Assembly: GCF_026988555.1 (NCBI RefSeq)
Contig: NZ_JALSLB010000051.1
Span: 1-43,431, forward strand
Direction: 5' to 3'
Origin: Thermococcus sp.
GTDB lineage: Archaea > Methanobacteriota_B > Thermococci > Thermococcales > Thermococcaceae
Length of the DNA: 43,431 nucleotides
This document shows positions 5,044 through 14,345 of the stretch, piece after piece (the stretch's first letter is position 1; the number at the start of each line of letters is the position of its first letter). The translations under genes were made by a program, and so were the position numbers. The notes beneath the pieces are model-generated. The model ran no database searches and was not told the DNA's origin. It saw only the letters and a program-made list of their open reading frames with translations.

Positions 5044-6281
5044 CCGAAGAGGTAGCTCAGGGGTATTCTGAGTCCCCAGAGACGCAGCATACTTAGGAAC
5101 ATGCTCTTCTTTGTGTGTCCGGCCGAGCTGAAGGTTCTGGTGACAACCACGAACATTCCATTGAAGAAAGGCACGGATATTAAGAAGTACTTGAGGACGT
5201 ACCAGCTCTGCGCTATCACGGCAGGATCGTTTAGAAAGACCTTGAATATAGGGACGCGCAGGAGCCCGATGATCATTATCGCGGAAGATGCAATGAGAAA
5301 GTTCACCACCATGGTTCGTTCGGCTATCCTTCTGGCCCTGTCGTAGTTTTCTGCCCCGACGTTCTGGGCTATCATGGTCCCCATTGCCATGCTGACCCCC
5401 CTGGAGATGCTGGTTATGAAGTTGACTAAGCGGGTGGTTATGGTGTAGGCGGCGTAGACCACGTCTCCGTAGCCGTAGATTATCCTCGTTAATACAACGA
5501 ATCCGAAGCTGTTGGCGGACTGACCAACGGCGGATGGCAGCCCAACACGGAATATCCTACCGTAAAACTCGAAGTCCGGTTTCATGGTTTCCCTGGTTAG
5601 ATGTAGGCCGCCTTTTCCGCTGGTAAGTATCCTTGCCCCGATGAGGGCTCCCGTTCCATTGGAAAGCACCGTTGCTATCGCGGCACCTTCGACGCCCAGA
5701 CCAAGTATGAATATGAATATCGGATCGAGGATTATGTTCATGGCCACTGTGAGCATACTTATCTTAACCGGGGTTTTTGTGTCCCCTGACGCCCTCATGA
5801 GGGCGGAGAAGGCCATGAATGCAAAGGAGAGAGGAACCCCCGCGAACACAACCCGAGCGTAGGCCCTAGCGTAAGGGTAGACGTTGGGAGTGACCCTCAT
5901 AAAGTGAAGGGCCTGAGGGAGTATGGCCAGGCTTATTATAGCGGTAATGGTTGAGAAGAGGAGCATGAGAGAGTAAAGGGCACCGGCTGAACGGTTGGCC
6001 TTTTCGTACTTTCCGGCCCCGATGTACTGCCCTACAAAGGCGAAGCCAGCCGTTGCGAACCCCATCCCGAGGGCCATGAGAGTTCCAATTATTGGCCAGC
6101 TGGTGCCTGGGGCGGCCAGCGCTTCTCTGCCGAGTTTCCCAAGCCAGAACGTGTCCGTTATATTGTAAAGAACCTGGACGAGGTTGCTTACTATCAGCGG
6201 GTATGCTAAGCGGAGGAGGGTCCTCTCTATCGGTCCGTTGAGTATCTCCTCCCTCACCTGCTGAAGTTTTCCACGTTCCAT
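4866..6281 (-). CDS. MATE-family multidrug/Na+ (or H+) antiporter
   Basis: This is about 471 residues with 12 predicted transmembrane helices in two homologous halves. Family features are the opening ILNGPIERTLLRLAYPLIVS and LYNITDTFWLGKLGREALAA, and the second-half entry RIFRVGLPSAVGQ. ATG 6281 is preferred to the GTG codons 6-9 bases upstream. MATE proteins expel cationic organic compounds using Na+ or H+ gradients. It lies downstream of a paralog (6325-7710), but has its own TATA overlapping that gene's stop. Substrate cannot be told from sequence. Confidence 0.9.
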   Translation of the reverse strand: MERGKLQQVREEILNGPIERTLLRLAYPLIVSNLVQVLYNITDTFWLGKLGREALAAPGTSWPIIGTLMALGMGFATAGFAFVGQYIGAGKYEKANRSAGALYSLMLLFSTITAIISLAILPQALHFMRVTPNVYPYARAYARVVFAGVPLSFAFMAFSALMRASGDTKTPVKISMLTVAMNIILDPIFIFILGLGVEGAAIATVLSNGTGALIGARILTSGKGGLHLTRETMKPDFEFYGRIFRVGLPSAVGQSANSFGFVVLTRIIYGYGDVVYAAYTITTRLVNFITSISRGVSMAMGTMIAQNVGAENYDRARRIAERTMVVNFLIASSAIMIIGLLRVPIFKVFLNDPAVIAQSWYVLKYFLISVPFFNGMFVVVTRTFSSAGHTKKSMFLSMLRLWGLRIPLSYLFGYVGAVTVLGITVPLARLFGFTSRGVFFGMGMSNFIAALVALAWFLRGTWMRRIIDEES

Positions 6282-6300
6282 GGTCACCACGGTGAGACAA

Positions 6301-6322
6301 CTGTCGAAACGCCCTTATAAAA
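6301..6322 (-). promoter_or_regulatory. MATE promoter with CGTTTCGACAG motif (copy 1)
   Basis: Read on the minus strand, TTTTATA is followed after a few bases by CGTTTCGACAG (6301-6311), then TCTCA before the start. The same order and spacing is present before the paralogous gene, so the motif may be an operator at the transcription start. Confidence 0.5.
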
Positions 6323-6324
6323 AC

Positions 6325-7710
6325 TTACCCATTGTCCTCTATGATGCGGCTCATCCAGCTTCCTGTTAAGAACCACGTGAGTGCCACTATGGCTCCTATG
6401 ATGTTACTGAGTCCCATTCCCAGCCACAGACCAGCGGTGTCCTTTACCAAGATTCCAAGGCCGTAGCTCAGGGGGAGCCGTATTCCCCAGAGCCTTGCTA
6501 TGCTTAGGAACATGCTCTTCTTCGTGTGCCCGGAGCTCTGGAAAACGTTGTTAACTGCCGAAAATATCCCAAAGAAAGGTAAGGATGCCGCGAAGTACTT
6601 CACTACCTTGGCGCTCTCAGCCGTTATCGCGGGGTCGTTGATGAAGAAATTGAATATTGGAACGCGGAAAAGGATGAAAAATAGGGTACCCACACCAAGT
6701 ATCGTGAAATTTATGAGCATCGTCCTCTCCGCTATTGCCTTGGCTCTCCCGTAGAGCTTCGCCCCCACAGTCTGGCCGACCATCGTGCCCATGGCCATGC
6801 TTATCCCGTCCGAGAAGGCGAACATAAAGTTCGTGAGCCTGTTAGTTATACTGTAGGTTGCGAAGGCGACGTCGGCGTTACCGAACTGGCCGCCAAGGGT
6901 GAAGATGATCCTGGTTAAGATTACAAATCCCAGAGCGGTTGTGGAGGAGCCAACACTGGCAGGTATCCCCACGCGGAAGATGCGCTTGTAAAACCTCAGG
7001 TCGGGTTTAAGGCTCTCCGCAGTTAGATGTATGCCCACCTTCCCTCTGAAGAGTAGGTACCCGCCCACTACCGAGCCGAGGCTGTTGGAGAGCATCGTAG
7101 CGACCGCCGCACCGGTGACACCCAGCTCCGGGAATCCGGCCCATCCGAAGATGAAGAACGGGTCGAGAACGAGGTTCAAAAGAACCGTTGCTATGTTTAT
7201 CTTTACGGGCGTTTTCGTGTCGCCTATGGCCCTGAGCAGGAAGTTAAAGGCGAAGAGAGTGAATGAGAAGGGTATCCCCGCGAATATAACCCTTGTGTAG
7301 TCAAGGGCGTAGGGGTACACGTTTCCGCTCACGTTCATGAAGTTGAGAAGGTAGGGAGCCGAAACCACACCAAAGAGACCGACCCCTATGGCAAAGAGCA
7401 TCATGAGGGAATAGAGCGCTCCGGCGGCTCTGTTGGCCTTTTCGTACTCCTTTGCCCCGACGTACTGGCTCACGAAGGCGAAGCCAGCCGTTGCGAACCC
7501 CATCCCGAGGGACATGAAAAACCACACCAGCGGCCAGGCCGTCCCCGGAGCAGCCAGCTGCTCCCTGCCGAGTTTCCCAAGCCAGAACGTGTCAGTGAGG
7601 TTGTAGAGCACCTGAACGAGCCTGTTGATGATCAGCGGGTAGGCTAGCACGATGAGCGTTTTCACTATAGGCCCACTGATGATCTGGTCGCGCATTTTCT
7701 CTAGCTTCAT
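6325..7710 (-). CDS. MATE-family multidrug/Na+ (or H+) antiporter, paralog
   Basis: This 461-residue protein is clearly paralogous to its downstream neighbour: IISGPIVKTLIVLAYPLIIN, LYNLTDTFWLGKLGREQLAA, RIFRVGIPASVGS and HTKKSMFLSIARLWGIRLPL all recur. It has twelve predicted transmembrane helices. ATG 7710 lies about 25 bases after TTTTATACC. The pair arose by tandem duplication; differences in the loop after helix 5 and in the C-terminal third suggest different substrates or tuning (inference). Confidence 0.9.
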   Translation of the reverse strand: MKLEKMRDQIISGPIVKTLIVLAYPLIINRLVQVLYNLTDTFWLGKLGREQLAAPGTAWPLVWFFMSLGMGFATAGFAFVSQYVGAKEYEKANRAAGALYSLMMLFAIGVGLFGVVSAPYLLNFMNVSGNVYPYALDYTRVIFAGIPFSFTLFAFNFLLRAIGDTKTPVKINIATVLLNLVLDPFFIFGWAGFPELGVTGAAVATMLSNSLGSVVGGYLLFRGKVGIHLTAESLKPDLRFYKRIFRVGIPASVGSSTTALGFVILTRIIFTLGGQFGNADVAFATYSITNRLTNFMFAFSDGISMAMGTMVGQTVGAKLYGRAKAIAERTMLINFTILGVGTLFFILFRVPIFNFFINDPAITAESAKVVKYFAASLPFFGIFSAVNNVFQSSGHTKKSMFLSIARLWGIRLPLSYGLGILVKDTAGLWLGMGLSNIIGAIVALTWFLTGSWMSRIIEDNG

Positions 7711-7718
7711 TGAGATGG

Positions 7719-7742
7719 CTGTCGAAACGTTGGTATAAAAGG
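7719..7742 (-). promoter_or_regulatory. MATE promoter with CGTTTCGACAG motif (copy 2)
   Basis: On the minus strand, CCTTTTATACC is followed by CGTTTCGACAG (7719-7729) and TCTCA directly before the ATG. The TATA-to-motif spacing matches copy 1 at 6301-6322. Confidence 0.5.
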
Positions 7743-7803
7743 TTTATTGTGGATAAATGAACCAACTATTCATACAATCATCTAAGGATTTGGAAGGAAT
7801 TGG

Positions 7804-7843
7804 GGGTTAAAAACGAAGTAGAGAAAAGAAGCCGAAAGGCTTC
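7804..7843 (-). terminator. intrinsic-type terminator of ppsA
   Basis: GAAGCC (7828-7833), GAAA loop, GGCTTC (7838-7843) forms a perfect hairpin overlapping the stop codon. Read on the minus strand it is followed by TTTTCTC and then GTTTTTAA. A hairpin plus T-runs is less common in archaea than bare T-runs. Confidence 0.6.
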
Positions 7844-10271
7844 ACTCTCTGAGGGCTTTTCTGGCGGCTTCGAGCATCATTCTCTGCTCCTCGCGGTAGA
7901 CGGTCTTCCTGATGAGTTCAACGGCGTCCGGGTTGGCGCTGAGGCTGTCGATACCCATCCTGACGAGCTTCCTTGCCATCTTCGGATCACTTCCGGCCTG
8001 GCCGCAGATGCTGGTCTCGACACCGTACTTCTTGCAGACTTTGATGACGTTCTCGATGAGTTTGAGAACGGCCGGGTGCTTCTCGTCGTAGAGCTTGAAG
8101 ACGCGCTCGTTGTCCCTGTCTATGGCGAGGGTGTACTGGGTGAGGTCATTGGTTCCGAAGCTGATGAAGTCGAGACCCTCTTTGATGAGGTCCTCTATGA
8201 TGAGGGCGCTCGCCGGGGTCTCCACCATGACGCCCCACTCAACGTCCTTGTGTGGAACGAGGCCGACCTCAAGGGCGATCTCCTTGGCCCTCCTGACCTG
8301 CTCCGGGTGGCTAACGAGCGGGAGCATGACGCCGATGTTGTCGTAGCCCTCGTCGACGAGCCTCTTGATGGCCTTGAACTCGGCCTTGAGGAGCTCCGGC
8401 TGGTCAAGACCGCGCCTGATGCCCCTCCATCCGAGCATCGGGTTCCTCTCGACCGGCTCGTCCTCTCCACCTGGAAGCTCGCGGAACTCGTTGGTTGGGG
8501 CATCGAGTGTCCTGTACCAGACGCGCCTCGGGTAGAAGGCCTCGACGACTTTTCTAATGCCCTCGACGAGCTTGTTAACGAGCTCATCCTCCCTGCCCTC
8601 CTTGATGAACTTGATTGGATGGGCACCGATTCCGAGTATCATGTGCTCGGCCCTGAGGAGTCCAACTCCGTCGGCGCCGGTGGCTGCAGCGCGCTCAGCG
8701 ACCTCGGGCATCGAAACGTTGACCTTGACCTCGGTAGCCGTGATGAGCGGGGCTCCAGCGACAACGACCTGGGCCTCGGCAGCCTTCTCCTTCTCCTCCT
8801 TGACGAGGCTCTTGACGACGCCCTTGTAGACGACGCCCCTGGTACCGTCAACGGTGACGAGCATGCCGTCCTCAAGCTTCTTGGTTGCTTCTTTGGTTCC
8901 AACGACGGTCGGGATACCGAGCTCCCTGCCGACGATGGCCGCGTGGCAGGTTCTCCCACCCTCGTCGGTGATGATGGCAGAAGCCCTCTTCATGGCCGGA
9001 ACCATGTCCGGGTTGGTCATGGTCGTGACGAGGATGTCACCCTCCTTGACCTTGTCGATGTCGTTAACGTCGAGGATTATAACGACCTTGCCGGCGCCAA
9101 CACCAGGCGAGGCTCCGAGACCCTTGAGGATGACCTCCATCTCCTCGGTTACCTCTTCGGCCTCTTCGGTCTTGGTCTCTTTGAGGGTGGTGATTGGCCT
9201 GCTCTGGACGATGTAGAGCTTGCCGTCATCGGCGTCGTAGGCCCACTCAATGTCCTGCGGGTACTGGTAGTGTTCTTCTATCCTAGCGCCTATCTTGGCG
9301 ACCTCGATGATCTGCTCGTCGGTGAGAACCTGCTTCTTAACCCACTCCGGACCGAGGAAGTCAGCAACCTTGACGAGAACGGTGCCCTTGCCGGTCTCAG
9401 GGTTGCGGACGTACATAACCTCCTTCTCCGCTATGTACTTCTCCTTTATCTTCCAGGTGCCCTTCTCGACGATGTACTCGTCGGGAGAGACGGCTCCGCT
9501 GACGACAGCCTCACCGAGGCCCCAAGCACCGTTGATCATGATCTCGTTCCTGTCGTTGGTGACTGGGTTGGCGGTGAACATGACACCGCTGGTCTTGCTG
9601 TTGACCATCTTCTGGACGACGGCGCTGAGGTAGACCTTCCTGTGGTCGAAGCCCTGTTTGGCCCTGTAGAATGTGGCCCTGGCGGTCCAGAGTGAGGCCC
9701 AGCACTTCCTGACGTTCTCAAGAAGGTCCTCGTCACCGTAGACGTCGAGGTATGTCTCCTGCTGGCCGGCGAAGGACGCCTCCGGGAGGTCCTCGGCGGT
9801 AGCTGAGGAGCGGACGGCGACGTAAACGGCGTCCTTGTTGAACCTCTGGCTGAGCCTGTGGTAAGCGTCAAGAACCTCGGTCTGTATCTCTTCCGGCATC
9901 GGCATGCTGTCGATGAGCTCCCTTATGAGGGCGGTGTTGTCAAGAAGCTCCCTGCTGTCATCGACATTGGTTCTGCTGACTATGTCCATAATCCAGTCCT
10001 GGAGCGGCTTGGGCTCCTCAGAGGCGTTTGTTAGAACCTCAGCGAGAACGCCGCTCTTGGCCTTCTCACCCATGATCTCTTCGATATCCTTCTTGCTGAC
10101 CTTTACATTGTTGACAAAATACTTGTAGGCTTCCGCGGTTACACAGAATCCTGGCGGAACCGGAATCCCGGCGTTGGTGAGCTCACCAAGGTTGGCTCCC
10201 TTTCCACCAACGAGTGCCACGTCGGTCTTCTTGAGCTCTTCAAACCACCTTATAAATCTGTATTCACCCAT
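7842..10271 (-). CDS. ppsA: phosphoenolpyruvate synthase
   Basis: This 809-residue cytoplasmic enzyme converts pyruvate + ATP to phosphoenolpyruvate, AMP and phosphate (gluconeogenic direction; in Thermococcales it may also run toward pyruvate). The N-terminal ATP-grasp-like domain has GGKGANLGEL and the RSSATAEDLPEASFAGQQET motif. The mobile phosphohistidine domain has GGRTCHAAIVGRELG, with catalytic His near 443. The C-terminal TIM barrel ends with ETSICGQAGSDP. Length and domain order are standard. GGAGGGA precedes ATG 10271. The promoter has GTGATA (reverse TATCAC) half-sites at 10299 and 10371, like half of the Tgr regulator motif. A large antisense frame (7800-9695) is an artefact of GC-rich codons. 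Confidence 0.97.
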   Translation of the reverse strand: MGEYRFIRWFEELKKTDVALVGGKGANLGELTNAGIPVPPGFCVTAEAYKYFVNNVKVSKKDIEEIMGEKAKSGVLAEVLTNASEEPKPLQDWIMDIVSRTNVDDSRELLDNTALIRELIDSMPMPEEIQTEVLDAYHRLSQRFNKDAVYVAVRSSATAEDLPEASFAGQQETYLDVYGDEDLLENVRKCWASLWTARATFYRAKQGFDHRKVYLSAVVQKMVNSKTSGVMFTANPVTNDRNEIMINGAWGLGEAVVSGAVSPDEYIVEKGTWKIKEKYIAEKEVMYVRNPETGKGTVLVKVADFLGPEWVKKQVLTDEQIIEVAKIGARIEEHYQYPQDIEWAYDADDGKLYIVQSRPITTLKETKTEEAEEVTEEMEVILKGLGASPGVGAGKVVIILDVNDIDKVKEGDILVTTMTNPDMVPAMKRASAIITDEGGRTCHAAIVGRELGIPTVVGTKEATKKLEDGMLVTVDGTRGVVYKGVVKSLVKEEKEKAAEAQVVVAGAPLITATEVKVNVSMPEVAERAAATGADGVGLLRAEHMILGIGAHPIKFIKEGREDELVNKLVEGIRKVVEAFYPRRVWYRTLDAPTNEFRELPGGEDEPVERNPMLGWRGIRRGLDQPELLKAEFKAIKRLVDEGYDNIGVMLPLVSHPEQVRRAKEIALEVGLVPHKDVEWGVMVETPASALIIEDLIKEGLDFISFGTNDLTQYTLAIDRDNERVFKLYDEKHPAVLKLIENVIKVCKKYGVETSICGQAGSDPKMARKLVRMGIDSLSANPDAVELIRKTVYREEQRMMLEAARKALRE

Positions 10272-10412
10272 GTGACTCCCTCCAAATGGTTACTGCGGGT
10301 GATATATTGGAGGCATGTATTTAAAATTAACTATCCAAGGCTGTTCCTTGGCGTACAAGATTGAAAAAACGTGATATAATGGACATTCGAAGATGGAGGC
10401 TCAGCTTCGTCT

Positions 10413-11822
10413 TTAGGACAGTCTTGTGAATATCTGAACGGTACCGTGTCCGAACTCTTTAACCTCGCGATATCTTCCGCTCTCAAGGACTCCGACGTTG
10501 GGGTCACTTTTCAGCCTTACGATGAGGTCGTACCTCCCGTTTTTTACGCGTTCTCTTACCTGCTGCCTTGGAATTATGATCTGAATTGTAGAGTGGGGGT
10601 AGTAAAGGCCTGCAATGGTGTATACCTTTTGAGATACCAGGATCCAGCTTGCTGGATAGTTCATCCGAGCATAGTCAAAAGCGGTTACGTAGGTACTTCC
10701 ACGCTCGTCCCACATGTTCACCATTGCAATAGCCGAGTGAACGGTTGGAATCAACACGAGTACCAGGAGCACCATGAAAACAGCGGGCGTTAGAGTCCTT
10801 CTTTCTTTCCAGTTCACAAGGGCTCTTGTCCATTCTCCCAGTCTCCACAGGGCATGGGTTGAGAGTATTGCCATTACAGGGCTCAAAAACGTCACAAAAC
10901 GGTTCTCTTTGTGGGTTACCGTTAGGATGCCTGTGAATCCAATCAGAAACCAGCTGATCAACAGCCACCCTTCCTCATTCTGCTTGAGCAGGACAATGCC
11001 AAGCAGGGTGAGAAGAAGTATAATTCCAAGGACCGAGGTGAGGGAGCTGATGTAGTCAAAGGCCGAGACTGGGGGGGCGTGGGTGACGTACTTGGTTGCC
11101 GTACTGAACGGCATTAGAGCCCCGCCGTAGTGTAGCCGGCCAAGGTAGAGCCACGGTGTCAGAACGAGGAGCGTTAAAATGGCTCCTACTCCATATTCCT
11201 TCTTCTTGGTCCATCCCCAGTACTCCGTCAGGTACAGGTAGGTGAAGATAACTGCCAGTATTGAAAGTCCGGTGTACCGGGTCAGTATCGAAACACCGGC
11301 CACCACAAAGGAGGCATATATGAGGCGTCTGTCACCTAGCCTGCGCCCCGTGTAGAGCAGATAGAGGGACAGTGTGTAAAAGAATGTAAATTCGCTGTGT
11401 ACGAGTCCCCTCGTGGCCATTGAAAACGCCAGGGGATTGGCCATATAGAGGACGCTGGCACCAACGGCTTTAATCCTATCCCCCCACACGGCAAGTGCGA
11501 AGTAGTAGACCAGACCTGCGGTGAGGCCATAGAACAAGGCCGATACAAGCTTGGCGGTTGTTAGCAGGCTTGAGGGAGATAGGGGGGTAAGATGAAATAC
11601 AAGATACAGTGTATAGACGTAGCCGGGAGGACGGTACATCATGTAGTAGCCTTGGTATGTGTAGTTCGTTATCCCATGGAGGAGGTTCCGGGCGATGTCA
11701 ATGTAGAGGGCCCCGTCATAGGTTACATTCTTGGCGTTTATACTAACCCCGGCGGCTATGAATGCAACCACCACGAGCAAGGATGAAACAAGGATATCTG
11801 TTTTTATTCTCGCCATACTCAT
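10413..11822 (-). CDS. GT-C family membrane glycosyltransferase (PMT/ArnT-like)
   Basis: This is a 469-residue polytopic protein. The first loop after helix 1 contains TYDGALYIDIARNLLHG, with the acidic residues that in dolichyl-phosphate-mannose mannosyltransferase/ArnT-type enzymes sit near the lipid-linked sugar. It is followed by MYRPPGYVYTLYLVFH and about ten more helices, then a soluble C-terminal domain of about 90 residues. Such enzymes move a sugar from a polyprenyl-phosphate carrier to a protein or lipid on the outer face of the membrane. ATG 11822 is close to the expected transcription start; ATG 11816 is an alternative. It follows an STT3-like gene on the same strand, suggesting a shared role in surface glycosylation. 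Donor and acceptor are unknown. Confidence 0.7.
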   Translation of the reverse strand: MSMARIKTDILVSSLLVVVAFIAAGVSINAKNVTYDGALYIDIARNLLHGITNYTYQGYYMMYRPPGYVYTLYLVFHLTPLSPSSLLTTAKLVSALFYGLTAGLVYYFALAVWGDRIKAVGASVLYMANPLAFSMATRGLVHSEFTFFYTLSLYLLYTGRRLGDRRLIYASFVVAGVSILTRYTGLSILAVIFTYLYLTEYWGWTKKKEYGVGAILTLLVLTPWLYLGRLHYGGALMPFSTATKYVTHAPPVSAFDYISSLTSVLGIILLLTLLGIVLLKQNEEGWLLISWFLIGFTGILTVTHKENRFVTFLSPVMAILSTHALWRLGEWTRALVNWKERRTLTPAVFMVLLVLVLIPTVHSAIAMVNMWDERGSTYVTAFDYARMNYPASWILVSQKVYTIAGLYYPHSTIQIIIPRQQVRERVKNGRYDLIVRLKSDPNVGVLESGRYREVKEFGHGTVQIFTRLS

Positions 11823-11879
11823 TCCCGTTAGTACGTCAGGATGTTTTAAACTTTTGGTATGCGGTTACATCATGAAAAA

Positions 11880-14345
11880 TTAAGAAAACTTGAGAAGTGG
11901 ATGTTCCTCCAAGAGCTTGTTTAGAATCCCAATTGCACTGTCCGGGCCATAGGCGTACGAGAGGTACTTGTACATCATCAGGACGGCCTCCAGAGGATGA
12001 ACCTCTTTGTTGGGGTCAAAGGTACCTTCGATGAACTTCAGGGTGGTTTCGGCTGCTTCTGTTAAACCGGCTATTTTGTAAACGTACACCATCTCTGCGT
12101 ACGTTGCCCTTGAGTATGGGTAGGCAGCCTTCTCAATCTTAAGCTTGCCGTTTTCATCCTGCTGCTCTGTGAGCCATTTGGCAGCTTTTTTAACGGCGGT
12201 GAATACCGTTTCGTTTCCGGTCAATTGATAGTACCTTGCTAGAGATGAACTTATGGCGAGGGTCGTTCCAACGTTCTCGTTCCAGCTTCCGTCTCCTCTC
12301 TGCTGCTTCAGGATATCCCCGAGAACACTGTCCCTCGTGGTTGAGTTGAGTATCCCCAGCTCATCGTATATTGGAAGGAAGAGTGCGTTGACAACGAAGA
12401 TACCGTGCCTGTCCTTGGACGTCGTCATGAAGTAGTTGGCCTTCTCCCTCTCCCTAAGGAGCTCAATGGCGCGGGGTTTGCCGGCGAAGGAAATGTTGCT
12501 GAGGGGCTCCAAGGTGTACGCCGTGTAGAGGGTGTAATCGTTGGGTGGAACTCCCCATGGAAACGCCCCGTTGTTCATCTCCTTGTAGGAAAGCCACTTA
12601 AGTAACCATTCAGCCCGTTCTTTGAATTTGTCGTTGCCAGTTTCTTTGTACATTTCCTCGTAGAGGTTGACCATCCAGGCGTTGAGGTTGAAATACGCTT
12701 TGTACCTATCGTCAAAGTCGGCGTAGTTGTAGCCGGTCCAGAACTTCTCTAGGAACCCCACGAGGGGACTGTATTTCCCACTGTAGTTCACTGGCATTAG
12801 GTCGGTGGGAAGGATTGGTGGGGAGGGGATAAACTTGTAGATCTGGGCGTTCCCGTTGCAGAACTCAAGCTTGAAGTGTGTGTCGTAGGGGGCGTACTCC
12901 ATGAGGCCGTACTTGATCAGTCCGTAGCTGAGTCTCCTCCTGTCGACGAACACGTAGCTCACGTTGTATTTTTTCATGAGGTAGTAGACGTACTCGCGTT
13001 GGGGAGAGCTGAACATTATCACCTGGTCGGTATACGCCCTCTGAGCTTCCCTGGCGGTAGGGGCTTTACCAAAGAATCCCTGGTAGACCTTTTTCCATAT
13101 GACCACATCTTTCCGGTGGGTGTTCCCTATTAGAAGGTATCCCATGTCCCACCATACTAAGATCGTAGCGTTTTCTGGCGTGTTCTGGCTTATCCATTCG
13201 TAGGCCTCTTTGTCGCTGATCGTTGGGGCATTGACGTATTTATATGCCCCGTAAACTCCCTGAGCAAAGGGGGTGAGGAGTATAATCGCCGTTATAAGGA
13301 GCACCGCAGCCCTTCCGCCTGAAATCCTTCTTACCCACTCCGCTCCAACCCCCCTGACGTCACTGAAAGCCCTTCTGAGAAGGGTTCCCGTTGAGGGGAA
13401 GACCACATCCACCAAGTACTCCGCCGCCATCACAGCTAGGGGTATCGTGGAGTATGGATCACGGAAACGGAAGGAGATTCCCCCGGCGAGAAGGAACGCC
13501 CAGGCCCATAGGGCGAACCCTCGACGTATGGGATCCTTTTTAAGATAATACGGGGTTGCAAGCGCTCCAAACACCAGTTGTACCACGCCTATCCACTTGA
13601 AGTACCCCAAAAAACTGACTTCCGTCTTTTGTATTCTCACAAAGAAGTTCCCGACGAGGGAGTGTACGAACGGTACCTTCAGATACGCGAGGTATGTCAG
13701 CACTAGGAGGACTATTATGTAGTGCAGGTTCCTCTTCGCCCACGACCAGCTGTAGGAGGCCACTATCAGGAAGGCCGCCATCATAAAGAACACCCATCCC
13801 CTGTGGGTAAATGTGTAAACGGAAAAGACGGCGGCTAGCACTATGAAATCAATGGGGCGCTTTGACCTGAGGAAGCGTATGAGGAACAGCATGGAGAACG
13901 AGAAGAGAACGAGGCCCAGGTTCTCAGGGATGTAGAGGCTGGTTCTGTAGATGAAGTTGGGTGCGAAGGCCAGAAAAATCGTGGCGATAATGGTGCTGCT
14001 TCTCCTCCCGGTGAGTTCCCTGAAGACCAAGTAGAATCCAAAGACCGCAATGGTGCCGTAAACCGCCGGCAGTACAAAGAACACGTAGTTTGATGGGAAC
14101 AACCGGTAGACCATTGCCCCGATGATATGGAACAGGGGCGGATAACTGTACGCTTTGAGCCCCAGCAGTGAGGGGAGGTCCCGTGAGATACTGCCTATCC
14201 CGTTGTGGACCAGTCTGAGGGTTATGTCTCTGTGCAGGTACTCATCGTACGTGGCGAGTAAGAGGGTTCTGTGCGGCACCAGTCTGATTAGGAACGAAAC
14301 GATGAGAATCAGGGGAAGACAGATCCTGTACACGGTTTCTCTCAT
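11880..14345 (-). CDS. STT3/AglB-like GT-C protein with C-terminal helical-toroid-like domain
   Basis: The protein is about 821 residues; ATG 14345 is chosen because GGGGTG precedes it by six bases. The N-terminal 350 or so residues form a multi-helix membrane domain with an early YDEYLHRD acidic loop. The segment ISDKEAYEWISQNTPENAT then ILVWWDMGY (Trp-Trp-Asp at about 398-400) matches the WWDYG-type motif of oligosaccharyltransferase STT3/AglB. The last 250 or so residues are helical repeats with WLLKWLSYKEMNNGAFPWG, QQRGDGSWNENVGTTLAISS and WLTEQQDENGKL, like the alpha/alpha barrels of terpene cyclases and glycan-processing enzymes. The classic AglB C-terminal beta domain is not evident. 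This looks like a non-canonical glycosyltransferase acting with its neighbours. Confidence 0.65.
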   Translation of the reverse strand: MRETVYRICLPLILIVSFLIRLVPHRTLLLATYDEYLHRDITLRLVHNGIGSISRDLPSLLGLKAYSYPPLFHIIGAMVYRLFPSNYVFFVLPAVYGTIAVFGFYLVFRELTGRRSSTIIATIFLAFAPNFIYRTSLYIPENLGLVLFSFSMLFLIRFLRSKRPIDFIVLAAVFSVYTFTHRGWVFFMMAAFLIVASYSWSWAKRNLHYIIVLLVLTYLAYLKVPFVHSLVGNFFVRIQKTEVSFLGYFKWIGVVQLVFGALATPYYLKKDPIRRGFALWAWAFLLAGGISFRFRDPYSTIPLAVMAAEYLVDVVFPSTGTLLRRAFSDVRGVGAEWVRRISGGRAAVLLITAIILLTPFAQGVYGAYKYVNAPTISDKEAYEWISQNTPENATILVWWDMGYLLIGNTHRKDVVIWKKVYQGFFGKAPTAREAQRAYTDQVIMFSSPQREYVYYLMKKYNVSYVFVDRRRLSYGLIKYGLMEYAPYDTHFKLEFCNGNAQIYKFIPSPPILPTDLMPVNYSGKYSPLVGFLEKFWTGYNYADFDDRYKAYFNLNAWMVNLYEEMYKETGNDKFKERAEWLLKWLSYKEMNNGAFPWGVPPNDYTLYTAYTLEPLSNISFAGKPRAIELLREREKANYFMTTSKDRHGIFVVNALFLPIYDELGILNSTTRDSVLGDILKQQRGDGSWNENVGTTLAISSSLARYYQLTGNETVFTAVKKAAKWLTEQQDENGKLKIEKAAYPYSRATYAEMVYVYKIAGLTEAAETTLKFIEGTFDPNKEVHPLEAVLMMYKYLSYAYGPDSAIGILNKLLEEHPLLKFS

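Noticed and set aside
7800-9695. 631-codon open frame opposite ppsA
   Set aside because: It mirrors the ppsA codons on the opposite strand; composition (D/L/V/E-rich) is typical of antisense of a GC-rich coding gene, and ppsA is certain.
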